Below are positions 26,737 through 35,181 of a DNA stretch of 35,336 nt, in pieces. The stretch spans positions 1-35,336 of the forward strand of contig JAISPL010000002.1 of assembly GCA_031274925.1 (NCBI GenBank), read 5' to 3'. The translations under genes were made by a program, and so were the position numbers. Within the stretch, counting starts at the first letter, position 1. Each line of letters opens with the position of its first letter. This DNA comes from Syntrophobacterales bacterium. Lineage in GTDB: Bacteria > Desulfobacterota > Syntrophorhabdia > Syntrophorhabdales > Syntrophorhabdaceae. Under the pieces are notes generated by a model. The model was not told the origin of the DNA. It saw only the letters and a program-made list of their open reading frames with translations, and made no database searches.

Positions 26737-27185
26737 AGGATCACTGAGAAGGCTTCACCGTTGTTACTGGGGTTAACATAGCTTCCGTCTGCATTTTTCC
26801 CGCGATTGAAGAGTTTGCGCTCTATGATGCGAACACTGTTCTTGAACTGTTCAACGATGATGATGCGTATCCCGGGAGTACCTTGCTCGGGATTTGGATC
26901 ATCAAAAGACCCAACAAAAAACGCAGCATGACCATGCCCGCTTACAAAACGCCCATTTACAAATGTGGCAATGGCCGTACCTTCCATGATCGTCCCGCCA
27001 TTTTTAAGAGTTTCTATAACGTTCGGACCTTTAGTCCACGTACTTGTGCTACGGTTTTTCAGCTCCGGAATGTAACGCTTCACCAGGGAAACGCATTCCC
27101 CCAGGTAATTTCCTGCTATGTCCGCCACATGGGGTTTGCCAATCTGTGACGTTGGATTAGGATAAACATAAGGGCCAGCCATCAT
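26733..27185 (-). CDS. BPSL0067-family-like putative peptidoglycan amidase
   Basis: A 150-residue protein without a signal peptide. It reads as a compact NlpC/P60/CHAP-like cysteine peptidase: Cys31 in LGECVSLVKRYIPEL, a conserved KGPNV region, IMEGTAIATFVNGRF, His86 in GHGHAAFFVG, and a C-terminal NNGEAFSVIL. These features match what I recall of the BPSL0067 family, whose members are linked to contact-dependent cell-wall effectors. It overlaps the exported STY0301-like gene by 4 bases. The start follows AAGGAGG; ATGs lie at 27185 and 27182 and the second has the better spacing. No type VI secretion gene is visible, so delivery is unknown. Confidence 0.65.
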   Translation of the reverse strand: MMAGPYVYPNPTSQIGKPHVADIAGNYLGECVSLVKRYIPELKNRSTSTWTKGPNVIETLKNGGTIMEGTAIATFVNGRFVSGHGHAAFFVGSFDDPNPEQGTPGIRIIIVEQFKNSVRIIERKLFNRGKNADGSYVNPSNNGEAFSVIL

Positions 27186-27214
27186 TTACCTCCTTAAGTT
27201 ATCAAGCAGTCAAT

Positions 27215-27600
27215 GCCTTGAAAATTTCTTATCTGTATTATTGTATGCAGAGGCGCATCAATCTTGTCAAGCGGTATGTACCTTGCAGTCCCCAAATTCC
27301 CTTTAATACAGCCTGTCGCTCACGATCCGTAAGCCCATACGCCCATACCTGCGAAGGTGGATCTGTTCGCTGCCAAAGAGTCCGCGCCTCAAGACTCAAC
27401 ATATGCCTTCAGGACGAACGAACTGCCTGGGCGGAGTGATTGAGCGGCGTGGTTGTAACCAGCTATGCCGCGATAGCTTCTGAATTCATCGGTATAGACG
27501 GATGTGCCTTGCGCTATGTTGTGCTGATGAGTTTTTCCGACATCTCGTCCGGATATAGCTTGAAAAATTCATAAATGGAAATTGTAACCTTACGCACGGT
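27215..27600 (-). pseudogene. IS1595-family transposase relic
   Basis: Minus-strand fragments of an ISXO2/IS1595-type transposase. A GTG at about 27597 opens RKVTISIYEFFKLYPDEM, which resembles the N-terminal ..F...FPDE region of these enzymes, and stops soon after. Immediately following is the DDE-domain core GTSVYTDEFRSYRGIAGYNHA (about 27450-27510), matching the family's VYTDEFRSYRGL..Y.H. The zinc-binding and first catalytic Asp parts are missing between them, so an internal deletion is evident, and beyond the core the frame is broken. Terminal inverted repeats were not found. Confidence 0.6.
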
Positions 27601-27709
27601 AGAATAATCTTTGTTAATATTATTATATCACATGGTTATGTTCTGTAAGTTAGCTCTATAATCATCATTTTTTGTTGATACCCTCTTCGGATAAAATTTT
27701 TGGGTCGTC

Positions 27710-28849
27710 CTAACGCGCATAAGACCATACCCGTACGTCGCGGCCGCCAATCGTTGCGACGTTGCCGGCGCTGTCATACTGTACGTTTTTGGCATCGATT
27801 GTTGTAATATTGCCGGCACTGTCATACTGCATTTTGTGACCGCCAATCGTTGCGACGTTGCCGGCGCCGTCATATTGCACTTTTTTGCCGCCAATTTTTG
27901 TAATCCTGCCATCCTTGTCATACTGTATGTCGTCAACGTTTGTAATCCTGCCATACCTGTCATACTTTACGTCATCAACGTATGCAATCATGCCATACCC
28001 GTCATGCGGCATTATGGCGCCGTCATCTGATATAATTTTACCGCGCATACCATTCTGTACTGTTTTGCCGCCAATTTTTGCAATGTTGCCATACCTGCCA
28101 TACCTTACGCCGGTAATTTTTGCAATCCCGACATACTTATTAAGTTCTGTTTTTTTCAGGTCGTCTTCATTGACTCCTGCAATTATGCCGGAGCTGTCAT
28201 CATATTGTACGGTTCGGCCGCCAATGTATATGATTTTGCCGGAAACAGTATCATAGTGCACCCTTTCGTGGCCGATGTATTTGAGTCTGTCATAATTGTC
28301 ATATTCTATTCTTTCATTGCCAATATATTCAATTTTGCCGGAACCGTCATACACTACCTTCTCATCGCCAATGTATGCAATGTTGCCATACTTGTCATAT
28401 TCCACTCTCTCATCGCCAACGTATGTAATTTTACCGGAACTGTTATGCTGTACGGTTCGGCCGCCAATGTATGCGACGTTGCCGGAGCTGTCATACACTG
28501 CCTTCTCGTCGCCAATGTCCGCCATTTTACCATACTTGTCATATTCCACTTTTTCGTCGCCAATATATTCAATTTTGCCGGAACCGTCATACTCCACTTT
28601 TTCGTCGCCAATGTATGCGACGTTACCGGCGCTGTCATAGTGTATCGTCAGTTCCTGATGGTCGTAATTTGTTGTAATTGCGCCAGACCCGGGCGGCATA
28701 TCCTGGTTGCCGCTGTTTGCGGTTTTGCCGGAAGTATCGCGCTTAATGCCCCCTATGCCGGCCAGAGCATCATCATTACCGCCGGCAGCAAAAACAGGCG
28801 TTATGAACATAGGCGCCATTAAAATAAAAATTAAAAAAATCTTTTTCAT
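27710..28849 (-). CDS. Exported protein of 16-residue YD/IG repeats (copy 1)
   Basis: A 379-residue protein with a clear signal peptide (MKKIFLIFILMAPMFITPVFA). After a short Gly/Asn/Ser-rich linker, the rest is a run of 16-residue repeats of the type V-x-Y-D-x-x-G-x-I-x-x-I-G-D-E-K (for example VEYDKYGNIAYIGDEK). Eight or more clear units lie in the first half. A less regular stretch around the middle (VNEDDLKKTELNKYVG) interrupts them, and they resume to the C-terminus. The unit is shorter than an RHS/YD repeat but has the same YD..G core, which suggests a beta-solenoid. I know similar uncharacterised proteins from Bacteroidota. It shares leader and signal peptide with the gene upstream at 28984-30480. 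The ATG at 28849 is chosen for the signal peptide. Confidence 0.8.
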   Translation of the reverse strand: MKKIFLIFILMAPMFITPVFAAGGNDDALAGIGGIKRDTSGKTANSGNQDMPPGSGAITTNYDHQELTIHYDSAGNVAYIGDEKVEYDGSGKIEYIGDEKVEYDKYGKMADIGDEKAVYDSSGNVAYIGGRTVQHNSSGKITYVGDERVEYDKYGNIAYIGDEKVVYDGSGKIEYIGNERIEYDNYDRLKYIGHERVHYDTVSGKIIYIGGRTVQYDDSSGIIAGVNEDDLKKTELNKYVGIAKITGVRYGRYGNIAKIGGKTVQNGMRGKIISDDGAIMPHDGYGMIAYVDDVKYDRYGRITNVDDIQYDKDGRITKIGGKKVQYDGAGNVATIGGHKMQYDSAGNITTIDAKNVQYDSAGNVATIGGRDVRVWSYAR

Positions 28850-28983
28850 AAGAGAATCTTCAAACCTCACTAATATCGTTGATCATGAGCATGGCTTTCA
28901 TTCCACCACTCCGCAATAACAATATCTTGCGCCCGCTTAAAGCCGGAGCCTCACGGCCGCCGCCGCTCCACACCTGTAAGGCA

Positions 28984-30480
28984 TCAGGGGCTGTCGCCTC
29001 TATCCTTTAACTTACGATCACACTGGGGGTATGGGCAGGTACCCACTGCAAGGTTGGCATAACGATCATTAAGAAATACCTGTACGTTGTGGCCGCCAAT
29101 TTTTGTAACGTTGCCATACTTATCATAGTATACTTTTTCGCCGTCCATTTTCGCAATTTTGCCGGAGCCATCGTGCTGCACTTCGCCGTAAAACGTGTTA
29201 ATTGTTGTAATTATGTTAAAGCTTGCAGGCTGTGCATTTTTGCCGTCGCTTTTTATAACCCTGCCAGAATTATCATACTGTGCGAGCGGGGCGGTAACTA
29301 TTAAAACTTTACCGGAACGCTCATCATACCGTACCCGTACGTCAAGACCGCCAATCGTTGTAACGGCGCCATACATGTCATACTGTACTTCCCGGCCGTC
29401 AATTGTCGTAATTGCGCCATAACGATCATACTCTATTTTTTCGCCGTCAATTGTCGTAATTGCGGCAATGCTGCCATACATGTCGTAGTGTACTTTGTCG
29501 CCGCTGATCAGTGTAATGGCTGCAATGTCGCCATAACGATCATACTCTATTTTTTCGCCGTCAATTGTCGTAATTGCGGTAATTCTGCCGGAACTGTCAT
29601 GTTGTATTTTGTGGCCGTCAATTGTTGCGCTTGTTGTAGCGTTGCCATACTTATCATACTGTACTTTTTGAGCGCCAATTTTTGTGACCCTGCCATATTT
29701 ATCATATTGTACTTTCTGATCGCCAATTTTTGTAATTTTGTCGGGACCATCATACTGTACTTTCTGGTCGCCAATTTTTGAAATGTTGCCAAGACCATCA
29801 TACTGTACGCTTTTTATAATGACACTATAATGACTATGGCTCAAAAGCCTTGCAAACCACTTTACATCTTCGTTGTTGCGCCGTATACGTTGCGCTTTCC
29901 TGTCATATTTTGCAGCGTGTCTGTAGCTGCCGCTCCGTACGTATTTATCGTCACTGCTTGTGGCGCTGCTGTAACTTGAAGACCACGTGTCGTTATCGTC
30001 ACTACTTGTACTACTACTTGCACTACTACTGCTACTGCTGCTACTGCTGCTACTACTGCTACTTGAACTGTCGCTCTTTGTGTCTTTGTCATCACTTTTT
30101 TTATCGTTACCCCGATAGTCATTTCGTACGTCTTTGTCGCCAATTTTTGTGACTTTGCCAAACCCGTCGCGCTGTATGTCCTGATCCCCAATTTTTGTGA
30201 CTTTGCCAAACCCGTCGCGCTGTACGTTCTGATCGCCAATGCTTGTGACTTTGCCAAACCCGTCGCGCTGTACGTTCTGATCGCCAATGCTTGAAATGTT
30301 GCCTTTATAGTCCAGTTGTACATTCTTGTCGCCAATTCTTGAAATGTTGCCTTTATAGTCCCGTTGTACGTCTTTGTCGCCAATTCTTGAAATACTGGCC
30401 AGATCCTCATCATCACCGGCAAAAACAGGCGTTATAAACATAAGGGCCATTAAAATAAAAATTAAAAAAATCTTTTTCAT
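28984..30480 (-). CDS. Exported protein of 16/19-residue YD/IG repeats (copy 2) with Ser-rich linker
   Basis: A 498-residue paralogue of the next gene. The signal peptide is nearly identical (MKKIFLIFILMALMFITPVFA). N-terminal repeats are of a VQRDGFGKVTKIGDQ type (about residues 30-125). A low-complexity linker follows with a run of about 16 serines plus Ser/Asp/Tyr-rich sequence (about residues 135-200). Then the repeats resume as VQYDKYGRVTKIGAQK and as 19-residue units with ITTIDGEK in place of IGDEK. The two repeat blocks separated by a flexible serine linker imply two rigid arms. A consensus promoter lies just upstream. No membrane anchor or sorting signal is visible at the C-terminus, which ends in a Cys/Asp/Lys-rich tail. 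Confidence 0.8.
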   Translation of the reverse strand: MKKIFLIFILMALMFITPVFAGDDEDLASISRIGDKDVQRDYKGNISRIGDKNVQLDYKGNISSIGDQNVQRDGFGKVTSIGDQNVQRDGFGKVTKIGDQDIQRDGFGKVTKIGDKDVRNDYRGNDKKSDDKDTKSDSSSSSSSSSSSSSSSSASSSTSSDDNDTWSSSYSSATSSDDKYVRSGSYRHAAKYDRKAQRIRRNNEDVKWFARLLSHSHYSVIIKSVQYDGLGNISKIGDQKVQYDGPDKITKIGDQKVQYDKYGRVTKIGAQKVQYDKYGNATTSATIDGHKIQHDSSGRITAITTIDGEKIEYDRYGDIAAITLISGDKVHYDMYGSIAAITTIDGEKIEYDRYGAITTIDGREVQYDMYGAVTTIGGLDVRVRYDERSGKVLIVTAPLAQYDNSGRVIKSDGKNAQPASFNIITTINTFYGEVQHDGSGKIAKMDGEKVYYDKYGNVTKIGGHNVQVFLNDRYANLAVGTCPYPQCDRKLKDRGDSP

Positions 30481-30893
30481 AAGAGAATCTTCAAGCCTCC
30501 TTATCGTTCATCATACGCATGGCTTTTATTCCTGAATTATTATAGCATATACGCTATTTTCCAACAAAAAGCTTCAAAGGCATAAGGACCGGACAACCGC
30601 AAGAAGACAGGCGCGGAATTTTAGAAGGTTAAGCCCCCAATCCCCCATTGCCGCAATCCTTGAGCGATACTTTGCGCCGGCCTCACGCGCCGCTTGGCCT
30701 CACGCGCCCCTACTCCGCGCCCTTGGGAGGGCTTAAGAGGGTTTGACCGTCCGCGGCATTGGTGAAAATCTCCATCTATAAGTATTATTCGGGTCTCTGT
30801 GGCAATTGGATACAAGATTTGGACGCCCGCGCGGGGCGGCCGGGCGGACCGCTTGCGACATCGGTGGAGGCTGCCCCGCCGCTTCGCCTCTGG
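30481..30893. other. Intergenic region between repeat protein and MFS gene
   Basis: Beyond the promoter at 30539-30567 I see no gene or RNA. The section 30660-30740 holds GCCTCACGCGCC twice and other GC-rich short repeats with no evident function. Confidence 0.35.
30539..30567 (-). promoter_or_regulatory. Promoter of the repeat-protein genes
   Basis: Minus strand TTGTTG (30567-30562), 17 bases, then a perfect TATAAT (30544-30539). The ATG at 30480 is about 60 bases further on, with GGAGG about 15 bases before it, rather far. The upstream sequence of the second gene (beyond 28850) is recognisably related to the last 60 bases of this leader but has lost this promoter. Confidence 0.65.
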
Positions 30894-32069
30894 TTACTTC
30901 AATCCTTTAAGCGGTATAATAAGGACGCTTGATAATGCCGTCATCACGCCGAGCGCCAGGATTCCCACCCTGAAACTCATAAAGTCTCCCGACAATCCGA
31001 GAAGATAGGGTATAATCCCAATCCCGAAGACAGAACCGAAGGTTATTACGAATCCCATGGCCTGCCCTCGTTCTTCCTTGTTGAACATTCTCGAAACAGT
31101 GACGAGGGAGACCGGGAAAAACCCTGTGACGATGGTGGCTTGAAGAAATAGGAGTATCTTGATCCAGCGTACGTCACATACGGCGAGAAGGACGGTCAGG
31201 GCGCCGGTTGCCAAAAGAAGGGTAAAAGTGGTCTTCCGGAGGCTCACCCGATCGGCGAAGAATCCCGCGACAATGGAGGATACCACCCCGCCTAATCGGG
31301 AAAGACCGAAGGTGGCGTTGACCTCGCCCATGGAAATCCCAAGCTCCTTCGTGAGATAGAGAGGGATAATAAAATAGAGGCCAAGATTGGCGCCTGCCGC
31401 AAAGATCCATATAATGCCGTTTAGCCACAGGGCTTTTCTCTTGAAGAGCGTGACTTGGAAATATTGCTTTTTTTTATCTGCCTGTTCCGCCTGAGACCCT
31501 TCGACCTTGAGCGCAAAGATCACGGCGCACACGAAATAGACAATGGCAAGAAGGGCAAACATGATTCTCCATGACGAGACAAAAGACATGAAGAAAAGGA
31601 CCACAAATGGCGATCCGAAAATGCTCATGGAGGCCGCCGAATCGTGAATGGCGATGACCCGTCCCCATATGGGTTCTGAATAGTATTCCGTAATGATATA
31701 TATCATGTTGGGAAGATACATGCCTGTTGCCATGCCCAGAAGAAATCCGAGGAAATAGAGGGCGGTGAAGCTTTTGACAAGAAGCATGGACAGATAGATA
31801 CATGTGGTGGCCATAAGGGATATGACTATGACTTTCTTTGGACCGAACAGACTGGAGTAGACGCCCGAAAAGAAAAGACTTGAGGCGTATCCCACGGAGA
31901 TTAGGGCGGCGATACTGCTTGCCCTCCCGTGAGTTACATGAAACTCGTCTTCCAGCAGGGGAAGAACAGGCGCGAAGATGGCCCGTCCCGTAAAATTCAG
32001 AAACCACAGGAGCCAGATAAAAGAAAGAAAAAGAAGGGCTTTTCCCGTAAGTGACTCGAAACGATGCAC
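30894..32069 (-). CDS. MFS transporter
   Basis: A 391-residue major facilitator protein with about 12 hydrophobic segments. The N-terminal half begins FLSFIWLLWFLNFTGRAIFAPVLPLLEDEF. The loop between helices 2 and 3 has a degenerate motif A (SGVYSSLFGPKKVIVIS). A cytoplasmic loop between helices 6 and 7 is charged (VEGSQAEQADKKKQ). GFFADRVSLRKTTF is the equivalent loop in the second half. The substrate cannot be predicted. It stands alone on the minus strand, divergent from the histidine kinase gene. The ATG gives a short cytoplasmic N-terminus (MHRFESLTGKA). Confidence 0.88.
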   Translation of the reverse strand: MHRFESLTGKALLFLSFIWLLWFLNFTGRAIFAPVLPLLEDEFHVTHGRASSIAALISVGYASSLFFSGVYSSLFGPKKVIVISLMATTCIYLSMLLVKSFTALYFLGFLLGMATGMYLPNMIYIITEYYSEPIWGRVIAIHDSAASMSIFGSPFVVLFFMSFVSSWRIMFALLAIVYFVCAVIFALKVEGSQAEQADKKKQYFQVTLFKRKALWLNGIIWIFAAGANLGLYFIIPLYLTKELGISMGEVNATFGLSRLGGVVSSIVAGFFADRVSLRKTTFTLLLATGALTVLLAVCDVRWIKILLFLQATIVTGFFPVSLVTVSRMFNKEERGQAMGFVITFGSVFGIGIIPYLLGLSGDFMSFRVGILALGVMTALSSVLIIPLKGLK

Positions 32070-32525
32070 GGCACTAATATTAACCCGTAAGGATTGTCAA
32101 TTGCAATGCCTTAATTTCGGACGCGGTCATCCGCCTTATGACTATATGACTATGACCCGTGCCATTTACGAGACGCCTCCTTCCGCGAGAATCTTTACTT
32201 TGATTGGGTCCGAGGACGCGAGACATGTACACATCCGCGAGACTCCTCGAAAGACATATCGCGACATACCGCCCGTGAAAGACCCATCGCCCATCGTCTC
32301 GGGTCACCCGCCGTCTCGCGCCCGCCTCGCCCCGTGGTCCGCACCTGCGCCATGCGCAATCCTTGAGCGCTTCCTTAAGAATAATTAAATTAGACAGTCA
32401 GAGTGCGCTTATGATAGGCTATTCCAAGTAAACCAGTGTCCTTGGAGAGGGTATGCTAAAGGCGGCGCCGGCGCTTTAAACCGGACGCACCGCCATTTGC
32501 GGCTTATACATGGTGGGAGGTGGCT
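32070..32525. other. Divergent intergenic region between MFS and histidine kinase genes
   Basis: About 455 bases. No ORF with family features was found. The 3' part contains inverted GGCGCCGGCGC-type sequence near 32461-32475 and a good GGGAGG ribosome-binding site at about 32515-32520 for the kinase gene. No clear promoter or riboswitch is visible. Confidence 0.35.
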
Positions 32526-34664
32526 ATGCGTATACCAGGACTATGGCCTGAGAAGTTCAGCTCCCGCCTTTTTCTAATGACCTTTGTGGCGGGACTCATT
32601 CCGATCCTTATTTTTGCCATCCTGATTCAGAAGTACTACAGGGAGTTCCATCCCGAGATCCGGCAGACCATAAAGCGGGCCTACGATGAACAATGGTCCC
32701 ACAGTGAGGTTCTTCTCAGGGAGAGCGTAGGGACCCTGGTGGAGCAGAAGGCGCGGGATGTTTCGTTACAGATTACTTTGATCCTTGGGAGTCATCCTTA
32801 TATGACCCTCAAGGACCTCCAAAACGATAAAGAGTTCCGCAAGATTGCAGTCCAGTCTTTCGGGCGGACAGGATATACGTCCCTCCATGAGACCCATACG
32901 GGCATAATCCGTTTTCACAAAGAGAAGAGGCTTGAGAACATGCGGACCGGTATTCTTAAGCGTAATTTTCCTGCCCTTTGGGCCATCATACGGGAGAGCC
33001 GCAAGGGAGGAAAGCCTGCAAGCGGATATTACGGGTGGAGAAAGTCCGGCGAAGAGACCAGGCAGAAGTATATATATGTCGTTCCCGTCAGACAGCCAAC
33101 AGGCGACGGTGTGCATCTAAGCGTCGGCGTGAGCGGTTCTATGGAGGAATTCAGCGACCCTATAAGAGACGCGGAGGCGGTACACCGCAAGACCGTCGAA
33201 CACTTGGGCGCGGCCAGCGACAGAATTTTCCAGTCCTTCAAATGGTTTGGCATTGTTTCCATGGGATTTGGCATTGTAATTGTCTCTCTTATCGCCTTTG
33301 GGGTCGGCCTCTATTTCTCCAGAGCAATCACAAGACTCAGGGTGGCGACCCAGAAAGTTGTTGAAGGTGATTTTTCCGTATCGGTAAAACCATCCATGTC
33401 GGGCGAGGTAAGAACCTTAGCCCAGGATTTCAACCGCATGGTGCGCCAATTGGCCGATACCACCGTATCCAAAGAGCTTCTTGAGAAAAGCGAGCGGCGG
33501 CTCGTGAAAAGCAACCATGATCTCCAGCACGAAATCATCGTCCGTACCGCCGCCGAGAAAACCCTTTCGACGGAAAAAGAACGTCTTGCCGTGACCCTTC
33601 GCTCCATCAGGGACGGCGTTATCACCACGGACCGGCAAGGTAGCGTCGTCCTTATCAACAGGGCGGCGGAGGCGCTTACAGGGTGGTCGCAGGCGGAGGC
33701 AGGTGGTCGTGGTCTTGCCGAAATCTTCCGCAGTATAGATGAAGGAACGAAGATGCCTGCGGCAAATCCGGTTGATGCGACCATTGCAGGCGATGCGGAG
33801 GGCCTTGAGCGGACTCAGATTCTCGTCGGCAGGGATGGATCCGAGAGCGTGATCGCTTTAAGCGGCGCGCCGATTAAGGATAACGATGGCGCCATTCTCG
33901 GGGTCGTGATCGTGTTTCGCGACATTACGTGGCAGCGGAAAATGGAAGAACAGATGCAGCGGCTCAGGAAGTTTGAATCGGTGAGCACTCTGGCTAGAGG
34001 CGTCGCCCATGATTTCAATAATCTCCTATCTGTCATCTTAGGCAATATCTCCCTGGCCAAGATGCTTATTGATCCGGAAAATAAGATTCACCGGAGATTG
34101 ACGGATGCGGAAGACGCCACGATGAAGGGCAGGGATTTGATATACAGGCTCCTCGCCTATTCCAGAGAAGGCGGCTATAAAAGGACGGCGGTTTCATTGA
34201 AACCGGTCATTCAGGAGTGGACAGACCGGGCGATGAACGGATCAGGTAAGAAATGCGCCATCCTTATTGCCGAAGATTTGTATCAGGCTGAAGTCAATAA
34301 AGAGCAGATAGGGGAAGTAATTCAGACCATCGTGATGAACGCCCGCGAAGCGACGCCCGAGGACGGCGTCATTACGGTAAGGGCGGAGAATATTAAGCTT
34401 GAAGCGTATGACACGGTCCCTCTTCCAGATGGAAACTATGTCAAAATATCGATAGAGGACCAGGGCGACGGCATATCGGACGAAGATCTCCCGAGGATCT
34501 TTGATCCCTATTTTACCACCAAAGAAATGGGAAACACAAAAGGCACAGGGCTGGGGCTTGCAATAAGCCACTCCATTGTCACCAGTCACAATGGGCTTTT
34601 CACCGTAGATTCAAGTAAGGGCGCGGGAACCGTATTTCACATCTATCTTCCGGCCTGCGTCTAG
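32526..34664 (+). CDS. Membrane-bound PAS sensor histidine kinase
   Basis: A 712-residue kinase. Order: membrane helix (about 12-32, LFLMTFVAGLIPILIFAILI), extracytoplasmic sensor region (about 33-238, with a Cache-like HETHTGIIRFHKE and GYYGWR), second membrane helix (about 240-265), HAMP linker, a coiled segment, PAS domain (about 350-470, DGVITTDRQGSVVLINRAAE), HisKA with phosphoacceptor His495 (GVAHDFNNLLSVILGN), and the HATPase with N-box NAREATPEDG (about 604), DQGDGISDEDLPRIFDPYFTTK and GTGLGLAIS. HDFNNLL types often signal to an NtrC-like regulator. None is adjacent, so it is an orphan. The ATG at 32526 follows GGGAGG; a GTG two codons earlier is less likely. Confidence 0.93.
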   Translation: MRIPGLWPEKFSSRLFLMTFVAGLIPILIFAILIQKYYREFHPEIRQTIKRAYDEQWSHSEVLLRESVGTLVEQKARDVSLQITLILGSHPYMTLKDLQNDKEFRKIAVQSFGRTGYTSLHETHTGIIRFHKEKRLENMRTGILKRNFPALWAIIRESRKGGKPASGYYGWRKSGEETRQKYIYVVPVRQPTGDGVHLSVGVSGSMEEFSDPIRDAEAVHRKTVEHLGAASDRIFQSFKWFGIVSMGFGIVIVSLIAFGVGLYFSRAITRLRVATQKVVEGDFSVSVKPSMSGEVRTLAQDFNRMVRQLADTTVSKELLEKSERRLVKSNHDLQHEIIVRTAAEKTLSTEKERLAVTLRSIRDGVITTDRQGSVVLINRAAEALTGWSQAEAGGRGLAEIFRSIDEGTKMPAANPVDATIAGDAEGLERTQILVGRDGSESVIALSGAPIKDNDGAILGVVIVFRDITWQRKMEEQMQRLRKFESVSTLARGVAHDFNNLLSVILGNISLAKMLIDPENKIHRRLTDAEDATMKGRDLIYRLLAYSREGGYKRTAVSLKPVIQEWTDRAMNGSGKKCAILIAEDLYQAEVNKEQIGEVIQTIVMNAREATPEDGVITVRAENIKLEAYDTVPLPDGNYVKISIEDQGDGISDEDLPRIFDPYFTTKEMGNTKGTGLGLAISHSIVTSHNGLFTVDSSKGAGTVFHIYLPACV

Positions 34665-34966
34665 AAAGAACGTATCTTTATCTATATGAGGCAAAACTGA
34701 AAAGAAAAGCGCCAGTAGTACAATGAATATCTGCGGGAGCATACCTCCCGTTATGCGAAGAACACGGCTTTATTTCTTTCTGCCGCGCAAACCCGCTTAT
34801 CCTGAACCGCGGACTTTTCTATTGAGGAAAACTTTTAACTCGCACACGACAGATCCCCCCCCACAGCTGATCATAATTTAAGGCCATGTAAGGTCATGGC
34901 CCAAAAGGTACCGGGGACTCACCCGCGCACGTCTCCATTACCGTGGGATAGCTCTCATTCCCTGGC

Positions 34967-35076
34967 CTTGGGGCAGTGGAATGGATAGTAAATGATGGTG
35001 TACTGATATTCAGGTAAACCATGACGCTTGGGGCAACGGAATGGACAGTAAATGAAAGGCGCGCTGATATTTTAGG
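34967..35076 (+). repeat. Imperfect direct repeat, period 60 bp
   Basis: CTTGGGGC, two differing bases, then GGAATGGAYAGTAAATGA occurs at 34967 and again at 35027, each followed by a variable stretch and CTGATATT (34967-35014 and 35027-35076). A weaker third echo (GGGTAAGCGAATGAAAGG, 35099-35116) follows. Each of the two main units contains two GGA motifs. Confidence 0.7.
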
Positions 35077-35135
35077 CAGAATACCATACCTTAACAATTG
35101 GGTAAGCGAATGAAAGGTACTACTATCAGATAAAT

Positions 35136-35181
35136 TAAGCCCGTCAGGGCTTATGTTATCCCTGACGGGCTTATGGTTTTT
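35136..35181 (+). terminator. Strong intrinsic terminator
   Basis: TAAGCCCGTCAGGG (35136-35149) pairs perfectly with CCCTGACGGGCTTA (35160-35173) over 14 bp with a 10-base loop, followed by TGG and TTTTT (35177-35181). This is the best intrinsic terminator in the window. It faces right on the plus strand, about 470 bases after the kinase stop, with no coding gene in between. Confidence 0.85.

Noticed and set aside
27836-28822. Long plus-strand open frames opposite the repeat-protein gene
   Set aside because: They mirror the repeat unit of the minus-strand gene, consist of low-complexity Phe/Tyr/Ala/Ile-rich repeats, and lack start sites; they are antisense shadows.
30653-32369. GCAATCCTTGAGCG present on both sides of the MFS gene, as if flanking an inserted element
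   Set aside because: A 14-bp match over 35 kb is expected by chance, and no transposase or other mobile feature accompanies it.
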